Positions 23,518 to 34,318 of a DNA stretch of 64,000 nucleotides are shown here, piece by piece. Numbering within the stretch: position 1 is the first letter of the stretch; every line of letters begins with the position of its first letter. Under the pieces are notes generated by a model. It was not told the DNA's origin. It saw nothing but the letters and a program-made list of their open reading frames with translations, and searched no databases. Both the position numbers and the translations under genes were made by a program. The DNA is taken from positions 1 through 64,000 of the forward strand of contig JAJAGP010001664.1 of the NCBI GenBank assembly GCA_025084515.1, in the 5' to 3' direction. The stretch is from Ancistrus triradiatus (taxonomy: Eukaryota > Chordata > Actinopteri > Siluriformes > Loricariidae).

Positions 23518-25084
23518 TACAGTGGTGTTGGAAAGTTTGTGAACCCTTTAGAATTTTCTATATTTCTGCATAAATATGAACTAAAACATCATCAGATTTT
23601 CACACAAAACCTAAAAGTAGACAAAGAGAACCCAGTTACACAAATGAGGCAACAATTATTTACTTGGTAATTTATTTATTGAGGAAAATGATCTAATATG
23701 ACATATTAGTGAGTGGCAAAAGTATGTGAACCTTTTCAGTATCTGGTGTGACCCCCCTGTGCAGCAATAACTACAACTAACTGTTGATCAGTCCTGCACA
23801 CCGGCTTGGAGGAATTTTAGCCCATTCCTCCGTACAGAAAAGCTTCAGCTCTGGGATGTTGGTGGGTTTCCTCACATTAACTGCTCACTTCAGGTCCTTC
23901 CACAGTATTTCCATTGGATTAAGATCAGGACTTTGACTTGGCCATTCCAAATCATGAACTTTATTCTTTTATAACCATTCTTTGGTAGAACGACTTGTGT
24001 GCTTAGGGTCGTTGTCTTGCTGCATGACCCACCTTCTCTTGAGATTCAGTTCATGGACAGATGTCCTGACATTTTCCTTTAGAATTCTCTGATTTAATTC
24101 AGAATTCATTGTTCCATCAATGATGGTAAGCCGTCCTGGCCCAGATGCAGCAAAACAGGCCCAAACCATGATACTACCACCACCATGTTTCACAGATGGG
24201 ATAAGGTTCTTGTGCTAGAATGCAGCGTTTTCCTTTCTCCAAACTTTTAAACCAAAAAGTTATATTTTGGTCTCATCCATCCACAAAACATTCTTCCAAT
24301 AGCCTTCTGGCTCGTCCACGTGATCTTTAGCAAACTGCAAACAAGCAGCAACGTTCTTTTTGGAGAGCAGTGGCTTTCTCCTTGCAGCCTTGCTATGCAC
24401 GCAATTGTTGTTCAGTGTTCTTCTGATGGTGGACTCATGTACATTAACATTAGTCAATGTGAGAGAGGCCTTCAGTTGCTTAGAAGTTACATTGGGGTCC
24501 TTTATGACCTCGCCAACTATTACACACCTGCTCTTGGAGTGATCTTTGTTGGTCGACCACCTCCTGGGGAGGGTAACAATGGTCAAGAATTGTTTTTTTT
24601 TGTTTCTTGATTCCTCCATTTGTACACAATCTGTCTGACTGTGGATTGGTGGGTCCCAAACTCTTTTGAGATGGTTTTGTAACCTTTTCCAGTCGATGAG
24701 CATCAACAGCTCTCTTTGAGGTCCTCAGAAATCTCCTTTGTTCGTACCATGATACACTTCCACAAATGTGTTGTGAAGAGCAGACTTTGATAGATCCCTG
24801 TTCTGTAATTAAAACAGGGTGCCCACTCACACCTGATTGTCATCCCATTGATTGAAAACACCTGACTCTAATATCACCTTCAAATTAACTGATAATCCTA
24901 GAGGTTCACTTACTTTCGCCACTCTTTTCCTCAATAAATAAATGACCAAGTATAATATTTTGGTCTCATTTGTTTAACTGGGTTCTCTTTATTTACTTTA
25001 TCTAATCTGATGATATTTTAGGTCATATTTATCCAGAAATACAGAAAATTCTGAAGGGTTCACAAACTTTCAAGCACCACTGTA
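23518..25084 (-). mobile_element. Tc1-like transposon, family C, both ends present
   Basis: The left end TACAGTGGTGTTGGAAAGTT mirrors the right end AACTTTCAAGCACCACTGTA, flanked by TA. The inverted repeat arms are about 200 bases (AATTTTCTATATTTCTGCAT mirrors ATCCAGAAATACAGAAAATT). It is the best preserved Tc1-like element in the window, at 1,567 bases, close to the family's usual length. Confidence 0.93.
23700..24750 (-). pseudogene. Tc1-like transposase (family C), frameshifted
   Basis: The start at 24750-24748 opens MVRTKEISEDLKESC-stop, while AVDAHRLEKVTKPSQKSLG continues in another frame, so a frameshift lies near 24705. The next segments are VTSKQLKASLTLTNVNVHES, HVDEPEGYWKNVLWMDETKI (first catalytic Asp) and, in a third frame, KHGGGSIMVWACFAASGPGR with QQDNDPKHTSRSTKEWL (second catalytic Asp). 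The domain order is complete and most motifs are intact; only frameshifts and stops disable it. The 3' limit is approximate. Confidence 0.88.
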
Positions 25085-25560
25085 TAGGACATTTCTCTTA
25101 CTGTTAAAGTTTGTTTTAAATCAACATGCTTTTTGTTGAACTGGTAACCCTGAACCTCCTGAGAACGTGCGTCCCTATATGAGGACGTTACATATTGGGC
25201 TTGCTATACCTTATACTTTATTCTGCCAAACTTGGACCTATTGTGCTCTCTTAGGCTTTAAAATGCTTTTAGATGTAAATAAATAGTTTAATACATTGTT
25301 ATGCACTAGTGACTTTGTTATGGAGTAAAACGATCCCAATCCCAAATATGAAGGCATTGTATTTTCAAATGAGAGTTATTTTTCAAAGACTTTGCTTTGT
25401 TTCTATACTTATGAGGACCTATTCATCCCAAATAGCTGAAATGATATAGGAGAAATTTAAAATACGTTACTTTGCGAGTGATGGGTGTCTTTTTAGGAGG
25501 ATTTTCACAGCACAGGCGGACACATTGATTTACAAAATGTTCCCTCACTCAGATACCACA
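25085..25560. other. nothing recognised
   Basis: A+T-rich DNA between the Tc1 element and the unclassified repeat copy. Confidence 0.4.
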
Positions 25561-25572
25561 AAAACAATTGTT

Positions 25573-25815
25573 ACTCGGTGTGAAAAGGCCTTTATTCGGA
25601 CGACAATAAGATAATTCGAGCTCGAGTATGATGCCGTATCTTCCACACCAAACTCGATTTTTTTTTGGATAGTGAAAATGTGATGTTATTGCCCTTTGTT
25701 CGTTGGGGACAAGCACTGTGACCAATCACAGTCGCTTCTGCGCCTCATGAAGCAGCTCCTGTATTTTCAGACTGCCTCTCCACTGCGAGCCTTTTCGTTT
25801 TGTTTGTCCTCTCTT
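25573..25815 (-). repeat. unclassified dispersed repeat, copy 1
   Basis: In reverse orientation it matches 28890-29110 and 52139-52300: GCCTCATGAAGCAGCTCCTG, TATTTTCAGACTGCCTCTCC and CTTCCACACCAAACTCGA are shared with the reverse complement of those copies. Its left end reads ACTCGGTGTGAAAAGGCC, an 18-base word also found at 27370-27387. No coding capacity. The class is unknown to me. Confidence 0.7.
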
Positions 25816-26645
25816 GTTTCCTCTCCTCCTCGGAACCACAGTTCCAGCTGTTGTGTGTTATGGTGAAACTGTCCGTATCCTATCGGTGAGCAGCAAATGG
25901 ATATGAAACTAAACTAAGTCCTCGGTTACAAGTCCTAATAAAATTACACCACTCTGGAATTTTCAGTTGTAACAATAAAACTGAAGCGATTTCATAAATC
26001 AGGATGTCAGAAAATACTAAAGTCATAAAGTGTAACTAATTTAGATTTCTTTAGTAAGGTTACACCGCTGTATGGGCAACCCTCTGGTCGTGTCCGGTCC
26101 AGTTACGGTTACAGTTCGGAGGATAAATCATGTACGGTTTAACACGTTTAACAGGTTTAACACCGGCATCGTAAATCCACGTGATGAATTTAGTGCAGCC
26201 TGTAGATCCCCGTGCTATAACGTGATAGATTAATGCACGGCAGTCACGATCATCACAGCTTGTAAACGGAGACGTGTGACTGCAGGGTTTACACTCTCAG
26301 CGGCAAAGTCTCATAACCTCTACAAAAATCAGCCCTCTGTGTTCTGCTCTGATCACGTTATTTCCAGCAAGAACGACACTTTTGGCTCGATTTCTTTAAT
26401 AAATATATGGTCAGTATATTTGTGTGACAGCGATCAGGGAGTTCGAGCTGAGAAGAATAAGGGTTAATCCGAAATAGTTACTCTAGTTCTAATAGTTATT
26501 CGGCATGTTTTTTTCACATCGTCAACTAAAAAAAAAAAAAAGAAGAAGATTAGTGCAGGAAACTCTAGTTTGTGCTTTTTTGTGATCATGAACAGGTTAG
26601 AATGCACTTAGATAAACAAGAAAACAGTTCCATCCAGTCACTGTG
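25816..26645. other. nothing recognised
   Basis: Some CpG-containing unique sequence at 26060-26280 and an A run at 26527-26541. No exon seen. Confidence 0.35.
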
Positions 26646-26664
26646 AGGTTTATCACCATTGTTC

Positions 26665-27087
26665 AGCTTTGTTGTATGGGTTAGAGACAGTGGCACTGAC
26701 AAAGAGACAGGAAGGAGAGCTGGAGGTGGCAGAACTTAAGATGTTGAGGTTCTCTTTAGGAGTGTCTAGGGTGGACAGGATTAGGAATGAGATCATCAGA
26801 GGGACAGCACAGGTTGGAAAATTGGGAGACAAAATTTGAGAGGGAAGACTGAGATGGTTTGGACATGTGCAGAGGAGGGATAGTGGATATATTGGTAGGA
26901 GGATGTTGGCGATGGAGCTGCCAGGCAAGAGACGGAGAGGAAGACCAAAGAGGAGTTATTTGGTTGTGGTAGATGAAGATATGCAGGGAGTTGGGGTGAG
27001 AGTAGAGGAGGTGGAGGACAGGGTGAGGTGGAAACGTTTAACTCGCTGTGGTGACCCCTGATAAAGGGAGAAGCCGGAAGAAGAAGT
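26665..27087 (+). mobile_element. 3' end of a non-LTR retrotransposon (LINE, RTE-like)
   Basis: One reading frame from about 26679 to the stop at 27059-27061 encodes LLYGLETV-like text, then ELKMLRFSLGVSRVDRIRNE, RLRWFGHVQRRDSGYIGRRM and LPGKRRRGRPKRSY, ending RLTRCGDP. This is the C-terminal tail after the reverse transcriptase of LINEs common in fish. One in-frame TGA at 26837-26839 sits where relatives have Arg. The short 3' tail ends in GGAAGAAGAAG. 5' truncation is usual for LINEs. I assign RTE-like from memory; another clade is possible. Confidence 0.75.
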
Positions 27088-27189
27088 TCTCCAGCCTTTC
27101 AGCCATATTCCACCAGATCTTTTAATATCCATGTTTTTAGAGTTAGTGTGTTGCTTGTCCTATAAGCTCTTGATGAGCTGTTCTGCCTG

Positions 27190-27395
27190 ACGACCGAGCT
27201 CTGATTGGTCAACCTGATTTTAACAATGCAGAAATTAGAACAGGTTGATTAAACTTTTTACACAGCGTCGTGATCTGTCAGTTTCGGACTCGCTGTGAAG
27301 GACGGCGTTAATATACGCGAGTTCTTTTTCAAAACTTGATGTGTGTTTTTATTTGTCCGTAAAAGTCGGACTCGGTGTGAAAAGGCCAGGGTTCG
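27190..27395. repeat. repeat sharing the ACTCGGTGTGAAAAGGCC word
   Basis: Ends with the same 18 bases as the unclassified copy at 25573 and contains CTGATTGGTCAACC, similar to GATTGGTCAGTG in copy 3. It may be a diverged or partial member of the same family. Confidence 0.4.
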
Positions 27396-28399
27396 AACCC
27401 TGTGAAAATGTGGTTCCTTTTATAGGTTCTTTGAGTGAAAATATTTTTAAAGTCATTTTATATGAAGATTTTTCCAGTGAGTGTGTTTATGTTAATTTTA
27501 TTTAAAGTGTGCAAATTGTATTTTGATAAACTCGAAGCACCGCAGAGCAAACAAAGCCTCGTGCACCCCCTGTGAGCTTCTATGCCTACCATGGGTCTAC
27601 GGTCTAGGGCCCAATGAATTCAAAGATACATTTAGACCTTGGATGGGACCAGCTTTAGTCACGAGGGTCCCTTCTTTTTTCAACATGACGTCTATGTTGA
27701 TGTACGACTATATAATATAAGACATTACAATATCAGTGCATTTCAAACTGGGTTTTATAAACAATATCGGAATAATTTGATATAATAAAATTAAAAGACA
27801 GACAGTTCGTCCATTCTCCCGTTGTATATGAACCTGTATGAAAAAGCAGAAATCGGGCACACCTGCCTCCTCTCGTCTGACGTCTCTATCTTTCTCTTTT
27901 CCTCTTTCCGGACTCCTTTATTAGCTATAAAGTCTGTCGGGGGGTACAGGGGGTGAAGGGTCCTATTAATAGGCTTTGGGGTAGTAAAAGAAGCCAGGCA
28001 GGTCGTGGACTTTGTGATAGCTTGTGTAATATAATATTCACTGCTGCACAAATCTGCATGAAATCTCTGTCTGGACCCGAACTCTAAATCACCGCGCCGT
28101 TCTTTTATTGTGGAACGAGCAGTGAGTCGACAGCAGGTTGGTCCAGCGCAGACGGGTTTATATGGCAAATCCTCCTTCAGACGGGCAAAGGGCAGAACCT
28201 GGACAGCTGAAACAGCAGAAATACAACTGTAAAGAACAAGAGGTTACACACGTGGCACTGGTGAAAGGACGAAATATGCTTAGATTAAAACCTAATAAAT
28301 AACAAAACGGAGAAACTAGAGTGAACTGAACGTAAAGTTTAAACTTGTGCGCTGACACACTGAGCAATCATTTTTTTAAGTCTACATTCATTGTCATTT
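27396..28399. other. nothing recognised
   Basis: Contains GGGTTCGAACCCTGTG at 27391-27406, a tRNA-B-box-like palindrome but without a tRNA fold around it. The 125-residue minus frame at 27791-28168 has no familiar motif. Confidence 0.35.
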
Positions 28400-28421
28400 T
28401 CATTCATTCATTCATTCATTC
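28400..28421. repeat. (ATTC)n microsatellite
   Basis: Five ATTC units, immediately before a fish dispersed repeat. Confidence 0.9.
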
Positions 28422-28429
28422 TTAATCCA

Positions 28430-28560
28430 ATTTAGCATCACGGGGAGACCCGACTCGCCTCGTGACCTAACGAGTGTCTTTCTGATGTGAGAGTAAGGTG
28501 GATTACTTGGAGGAATCCCACACAAACACAGGGAGAACATACAAACTCCACACCGGTGTG
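28430..28560 (-). repeat. fish tRNA-like dispersed repeat, partial
   Basis: CACAAACACAGGGAGAACAT then ACAAACTCCACACCGG is the reverse of the GTTCTCCCTGTG body of the teleost repeat. Confidence 0.55.
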
Positions 28561-28889
28561 AAAAATCAGACAAGACTGCTGATGATGCTTATATTGGGTA
28601 CATCTTTTGGATTTTGGAAAAAAGGAAGAAACAGAACTTTCACTGTCTCATACAAGAGCTGGAACTTTACCGATTTAGGAGGTTTATGCTGTTACTCAAA
28701 TCGAATTTATTATGAATTATTAATCACTGTTGTTGGTTTTAACGTTTTAATTTTATAAGTGAGTAAAATTGTTCTGTGGTTCTGATCTGGAGAGGGAATA
28801 AGGCAGGGGAAAGGTACATAAAGATAAATGCCTTTTTTTATGTTTTTTTTTTTTTAATTAATTAATAAATTTTTTTTAAGTTGGTCTAA
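28561..28889. other. nothing recognised
   Basis: A+T-rich with T/A runs at 28835-28880. Confidence 0.4.
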
Positions 28890-29110
28890 TTCCAAATATG
28901 AAAAGGTTACCAGCGGAGAGGCAGAACGAAAATACAGGAGCTGCTTCATGAGGCACAGAAGCGACGCTGATTGATCAGTGAGTTTTTGTCATGGGGGGAG
29001 TTTGCAAAAATTTACCCCGAGGGTGAAAAAATAACGTCGCATTTCTGCTATCTGGAAAGTCGTGTTTGGTGTGGAAGGTCGTGTACACGAGCTTGAGTTC
29101 ATTTACTGTT
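28890..29110 (+). repeat. unclassified dispersed repeat, copy 2
   Basis: AATATGAAAAGGTTACCAGC, GGAGAGGCAGAACGAAAATA and CAGGAGCTGCTTCATGAGGC are followed by GTGAGTTTTTGTCATGG and GTGTTTGGTGTGGAAGGTCG. Copy 3 at 52139 repeats the first half with about 85-90% identity by eye; copy 1 at 25573 is inverted. Confidence 0.75.
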
Positions 29111-29119
29111 TTCCGAACT

Positions 29120-29335
29120 TCATTAGTTGAAGGCTCTGGACTGTTAATTAGAGGTTAGATTGTGATTTCTAATCCCACCTTAATCACTCTGCCGCTGTCG
29201 GACCCTTAAGCAAGACCTTTAACTGCAAAGTCAACGTCTAAACAATTTTCTTTCTAGCATTTTGGATTTAATAGCTGTTGGAGCTGCCTGAGTATCGGCT
29301 CAAGGCTGTTAAAAAGATCCAGATGATGATGATGG
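29120..29335 (-). repeat. SINE-like fragment
   Basis: CTGTCGGACCCTTAAGCAAG then ACCTTTAACTGC and ATCCAGATGATGATG resemble the tail of a common fish SINE (GGGCCTTGCTCAAGG type). Orientation and family are uncertain. Confidence 0.35.
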
Positions 29336-30388
29336 ACTGTGTTTGCTGAACAAATGGAGTGTGGAGTGATGGGCTGTAGGTTTTTTTTTTTTTTTTTTTG
29401 TACTAACCGTCCATCGGGCACTGAAGAACACGAGATTGCTTATATAGATAACTGGGAAAACCCCAAAAAAGTGATCTGAATGGATGGTGACTAAATATGA
29501 AATGTTAGGTAAATGTGTTCGATACAATTGATTAAGTCATTGGAGGGTTGATTGATTATCAATCTTTTATCTTTGTTTCTAATATAGGATTTGTTTTTCT
29601 CCGTTGATTTCATGACTTTTGAGATGTAGCCTTTAAGCCATTTGCACCGCCATGGATAATTTCCGATGGTTGTATTGTTATGTAAGGTGGTGGATCAGGG
29701 ATGCTGTCTTAAGGTTCAGGCTTGTTCTTGTCTTGGTTTTGTTTTACGTTCAGATTAAATTCAACCAATACAGGTAAAGGTGATTTTCTTTGCAGTTTGT
29801 ACAGGGATCTGACCCAATAATAGAACCTTTTCTTTTACTGTCTAACATTATCTAAATGTATGTTTTTATATATTCTATAGTTCTATACAAATTACTACTG
29901 TACTCAAGTGTAAGGGAAATGATCAAAATATAAAATTCATTCCCTGAAATAAAATAATGTAATTCTGTAGATAAAATAATGAGTTGTGGTGTTTTCATTT
30001 GATCTTAAGGCCCCATTACAGTACTTAAGAAGCCACTTTATTTATGACTATGCTGTTTATGTTCACTGATTTGATTATGTTTCTGTGTGTGTTTTCTGAG
30101 GATTTTATAATAATAATCTCTAAAGGAATAGAGTTTCAGTTTTGTAAATAGTGACCATGTAAGATCTGCAGCCTTTGTGAAATCGTAGTCTGTGACTGAT
30201 ACCCTGGGACTGGCTTTAGATGTGAGAGGATGTTAGAGTTTAGTCTATTAAGTCTTTTCATTTACACATACCGTTGTATGCTGTCGTTTACAATTTATCA
30301 AATAAAGAAGGAAAATCGTTGATCATATGTTAAATAAATTGGTTAAGAAAATAGGAATTGATGCATTTCTAATTCTAACATATAACAT
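29336..30388. other. nothing recognised
   Basis: A+T-rich with a T run at 29381-29399. No gene or repeat named. Confidence 0.4.
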
Positions 30389-30390
30389 CT

Positions 30391-30598
30391 AGGCTGCCCA
30401 AGGCGGGCAGGTCCCATTTTGAGTCTTGGTCCTCTTGAGGCTTCTTCCTCATCATGTTTAGGGAGTTTTACCTTGCCACTGTCACCCCACGCTTGCTTAG
30501 TTTGGGCTTTTGGACTACATAGTAGAAGATATTTGAATTGTAAATCGACTTTGAGACAATGCTCTACTGTAAAAAACGCTATAGAAATAATCTCATTT
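30391..30598 (+). mobile_element. V-SINE / L2-tail type SINE
   Basis: GGGAGTTTTACCTTGCCACT and CTTTGAGACAATGCTCTACT plus GTAAAAAACGCTATAGAAAT match the copy at 5150-5365. It ends 24 bases before a Tc1-like element, the same association seen (in reverse order) at 5.1 kb. Confidence 0.75.
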
Positions 30599-30621
30599 TA
30601 CCTGAGACACTTGGCATTAAT

Positions 30622-32054
30622 TACAGTGGGGAAAAAAGTATTTAGTCAGCCACTGATTGTCCAAGTTTTCCTACTTAGAAAGATGAGAGAGGTCTGTAAT
30701 TTTCATCATAGTACACTTCAACTATGAGAGACAAAATTAGAAAAGAAAAACAAGGAAATCACATTGTAGGATTTTTAAAGAATTTAATTGTAAATCATGG
30801 TGGAAAATAAGTATTTGGTCAATAACAAAAGTTCAACTTGATACTTTGTAACTTAACCTTTGTTGGAAATGACAGAGGTCAAACATTTCCTGTAAGTCTT
30901 CACCAGGTTTGCACACACTGTAGCTGGTATTTTGGCTCATTCCTCCATGCAGATCTCCTCTAGAGCAGTGATGTTTTGGGGCTGTCGCCCATCCACGTTC
31001 CATCTTCAATGCTCTCACTGATGGAAGGAGGGTTTTGCTTTCTTAAAATCTCAAGATACATGTCCCCGTTCATTATTCCCTTAACACGGATTGGTCGTCC
31101 TGTCAACAGCCCCAAGATGATTGTTTCCACCTCCATGCTTCCCAGTACGGTACGGTGTTCTTGGGATGCAACTCCGCATTTTCGTCCTCCAAACAAGGAC
31201 GAGTAGTTGAGTTTTTACAGAAGTTCCATTTGATTTTCATCTGACCGTGGTATTCTCCAAGTCCTCTTAGGATCATCCATATGCTCTTGCCAAAACTTAG
31301 AACGGGCCTGGACATGTACTGGCTAAGCAGGGCGACACACCTGGCACTGCAGGATTGAAGTCCCTCTGGCGTAGTGTTGTTACTGATGGTAGCCTTTGTT
31401 ACTTTGGTCCAGATCTGGCAGGTCATTCATCAGGTCCCTCTGTGTAGTTCTGGGATTTTTGCCTCATTCATCTCATGATCATTGACCCCACGGGATGAAG
31501 ATCTTGCATGGAGCCCCAGATTGGGGAGATTATAAATGGTCTTGTACGTCTTCCATTTTCTTACAAATGCTCCCACATTGATTTATTCACACCACCTGCT
31601 TGCCTATTGTAGAGTCACTCTTGACCAGCCTGGTTGCAGGTCTATACATTTTCTTCCTGGTGTCCTTCGACAGCTTCTTTGGTTCTTGGCCATGTGTGAG
31701 TTTGGAGTATGACTGGTTTGGACTGTGGAAGGTTGTTTTTATAGATAACGAGTCCAACAGGTTGCCATTAACACAGGTAATGAGTGAAGGAAAGAAGAGC
31801 TTCTTAGAGAAGTTGTTACAGGTCTGTGAGAGGCAGAAATCTTGCTTGTTGGTGAGTGACCAAATTACTATTTTCCACCATAATTTACATTAAATCTTTA
31901 AAAATTCTAATGTGATTTCCTGGATTTCTTTTCTAATTTGTCTCTCATAGTTGAAATGTACCTATGATGAAAATTACAGACCTCTCTCATCTTTTTAATT
32001 AGAGAACTTGCTAAGTCAGTGGAGACATCTTAAAGACTTTTTTGCCCCACTGTA
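30622..32054 (-). mobile_element. Tc1-like transposon, family B copy 3, both ends present
   Basis: The left end TACAGTGGGGAAAAAAGTAT and right end GACTTTTTTGCCCCACTGTA are flanked by TA. The arms match the copy at 11956. An internal deletion between about 30984 and 30990 removes the stretch around the last catalytic residue. Confidence 0.9.
30833..31693 (-). pseudogene. Tc1-like transposase (family B copy 3), inactivated
   Basis: The start lies at 31693-31691. Recognisable segments are TGRPIRVKGIMNGDMYLEIL and the C-terminal VCKPGEDLQEMFDLCHF; the segment with the second catalytic Asp and the PSQSPDLNPIE-type region is deleted. Frame changes throughout. Confidence 0.85.
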
Positions 32055-32240
32055 TATTCGTTATTGTTCACTTATGTTGGTGTTTACGGTGCTATAATTG
32101 CTATAATTTAAATGTATGGAACATGAAGGAATCTAAAATACCAAATTCAGGGCTGGTGAGAGAGAGGAGGAAACAAAACAAGCAAAGCGTTGTAGTTGTT
32201 GTAAGTAGAGGACCGACAAGTTGCTAGCTGATTACAATGA
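32055..32240. other. nothing recognised
   Basis: Short unassigned spacer. Confidence 0.4.
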
Positions 32241-32515
32241 AGTTGTCTCAGTCTCCGACCAGGTTTCTCCTAGTGAGGGGTCGCCAGAGTGCCACAAGGT
32301 GCGAAGGTCAGTCAGACTTCTCGATCTCCGGCCGTGGATTCCAGCTCTTCCTGAGGGATAGTTCAAAGGCCCAACTGGTGGATATAATCCACTCAGTGGG
32401 GACCTGGTGTCTGCCCTGGGGTCTCGTCAGCAAGGGCAGGCTGGGAAAATGCTCAATGGAGCCACACAAGATTTGGCGTCCTTGTGAGATTACCCATACC
32501 ATTTTTCTGTTCTGA
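32241..32515 (-). mobile_element. LINE 3' remnant
   Basis: On the minus strand the text CCCTCAGGAAGAGCTGGAAT followed by CGGCCGGAGATCGAGAAGTC resembles the GAGGAGCTGGA...GGGAGAGGGA...GTCTGG closing segment of fish LINEs of the RTE/Rex type. It is diverged, lacks a long frame and has no clear ends. Confidence 0.4.
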
Positions 32516-32875
32516 AGGAGCAGCGGCGTTATCAGTACATTTAACATTGAAATGAAGCTTATTAACTCTACATATTGGTCATGGAAATATGTCCTCAAAT
32601 TATTAGGGACACAGCCCCACTGTCCAAACCCTAACTCACCTCCAGGAGAGCTCCAGGAAAGGGGAAATGGTTGAGAGAGTGCAGGCTTTATCTTCATGCT
32701 GTTCCGAAGTGTAGCAGCTCATTATAAGCTCTTTGTTCTGTTATGTTCCTGTAATAACACTCAGAACTGCAGACTAAATCTGAAAATAAAATTGATGTTA
32801 TTAAAGAGTGAGAAAGGTCAAAACAAAATTCCATGCATGGCGAAAAAGCCTTTCTTCCTCAGCCAGTCTGTGCCG
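32516..32875. other. nothing recognised
   Basis: No feature identified. Confidence 0.4.
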
Positions 32876-32879
32876 TGAC

Positions 32880-33140
32880 CGCCTCATAAAATAAATACAA
32901 TCAGCCTCATAAATATTTCTCATGTGTTATTTAAACCAGCTCCAGCAAAGTGGGGTTTTTAGTGTTTTTACAAACGCGCGGAGGCTCGAGGAAACGTCTG
33001 CGCAAAAAGACTTGGCCGTACTGTAAAGAGAAATTTCAATTAGCAGCGCTGGTCGTCTTCTAACATCCTGAAAAATAGCGTGTTTGGCGCCAGGGAAAAG
33101 AGGCATTTTTCATCAGGAGCGACGGTTTTCCACGGTACAG
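32880..33140. other. candidate conserved non-coding element
   Basis: A unique block with CpGs and homeodomain-like words (GAGAAATTTCAATTAGCAGC, TCATAAATATTTCTCATG), free of repeat matches and ORFs. Position about 4 kb downstream of the eya1 polyadenylation signal makes a regulatory role plausible, but it is inference. Confidence 0.25.
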
Positions 33141-33384
33141 TGCAGAAATGGAGTTCTTTTAAAAAATTGTAGTTAATGTAAATGCAAAAACGAATAAGGG
33201 CTGACATGGATCTGCATGTTAGATTGTATCATGTGCAGTTACCTGTTTATATACACTATACTTTTATTGTTTTTAAAATGTAGAAATTTGCTATAGTGAA
33301 GTATTTTTATACATTTAATATTTCAATTAGTAAGAACACAAAGGAAGTAAAAGTAGTGAAGAGCAGTGAAATGAATTTACATAA

Positions 33385-33680
33385 GTTATTAAATGTTCAC
33401 TCTGCTGTACTCAAAGAAATAAAGGAAAGTTGGTAGGAAATAAAGAAAAAGGAGAGAAATTAGGTCAAATAAAGCAGAAAGGAAAAGAAAAAAATCAAGG
33501 GCAGGGAAAGGAACTATGGAAGAAACTAAGTAATGAAAAGCAAAAATGCAAGAAGGAAAGAAAAAATAGAATGACAAGGAAAATTAAAGCAAAACTACTG
33601 AATAGAAAGAAATAACATTTATAAAACAAAAGAAAAATGAAGAAATAAACTGAATTAAAGAGGAAAAAAATTATATTTAT
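33385..33680. repeat. purine-rich (A/G) low-complexity tract
   Basis: About 300 bases on the plus strand made mostly of AAAG, AAGG and AAAT steps without a fixed period. The lysine-rich plus-strand frame and Phe/Leu-rich minus-strand frame over it are compositional artefacts. Confidence 0.8.
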
Positions 33681-33756
33681 TAAATTATATTTAATTAAAA
33701 TTAATTTAAGATGAGCTGATTCTGAAAGGGATTTGAGAAACGAATTTAAGAAATTG

Positions 33757-34298
33757 CCGTATTTTTCGGACCATAAGGCGCACTTAAAATCCTTTAATTT
33801 TTTCAAAAATCGACAGTGCAACTTAAAATGAGGTGCGCCTAATGTATGAATTTAATCTGGTTTGCTTTCTGACCTAGAACCGATTGCATGTGGTACACGG
33901 CGCTCATAAATCTGTCAGAATGTTTTAGCACGGCTTTGGTAAGCTACGAAGCTTACGGCCACCGTAGTGCGCAGCATCGCGGAGTAATACCATCTGTGCT
34001 TCAGCATTAAGGTGTGTGCGTTCATTCATTCATTTTCTATACCCGCTGCCCCAAAAATGGCTCCTGGTACGAGACATGCTTACAAACTCCACACTGAGTC
34101 ACGCAGTACAACATGGACATAGAGCAGCTGTGAGAGAATTCAACATTAACGAATCAATGGTACGGAAGTGGAGGAAGCAAGAAGACGCCCTGCGCCAGGT
34201 AAAGAAGATCATACTGAGTTTCCGACGGAACTTATAAGAGTTCTTTTTCATTTCATGTGCCTTATAACCCGGTGCGCTTTATAGCCCGAAAAATACGG
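33757..34298 (+). mobile_element. pogo/Tigger-like element, internally deleted (542 bases)
   Basis: The left end CCGTATTTTTCGGACCATAA then GGCGCAC mirrors the right end GTGCGCTTTATAGCCCGAAA then AATACGG, an inverted repeat of about 28 bases. The right end is followed by TA; the left is preceded by TG, so one TA may have mutated. Inside is a short piece of transposase DNA-binding domain only, so it is a deletion derivative. Confidence 0.85.
34060..34237 (+). pseudogene. pogo-like transposase, N-terminal helix-turn-helix fragment
   Basis: The frame reads HGHRAAVREFNINESMVRKW then RKQEDALRQVKK, the CENP-B/pogo-type N-terminal DNA-binding segment (compare NRAAAREF...MVRKWRKQE in fish relatives). 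The DDE catalytic domain is absent. A frameshift near 34090 separates it from an upstream RHAY-like start. Confidence 0.8.
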
Positions 34299-34318
34299 TA
34301 GATGGTCCTGAAAGGGAT

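Noticed and set aside
27391..27406. Possible tRNA gene (GGTTCGAACCC)
   Set aside because: No acceptor stem, D arm or anticodon arm can be folded around the B-box-like word.
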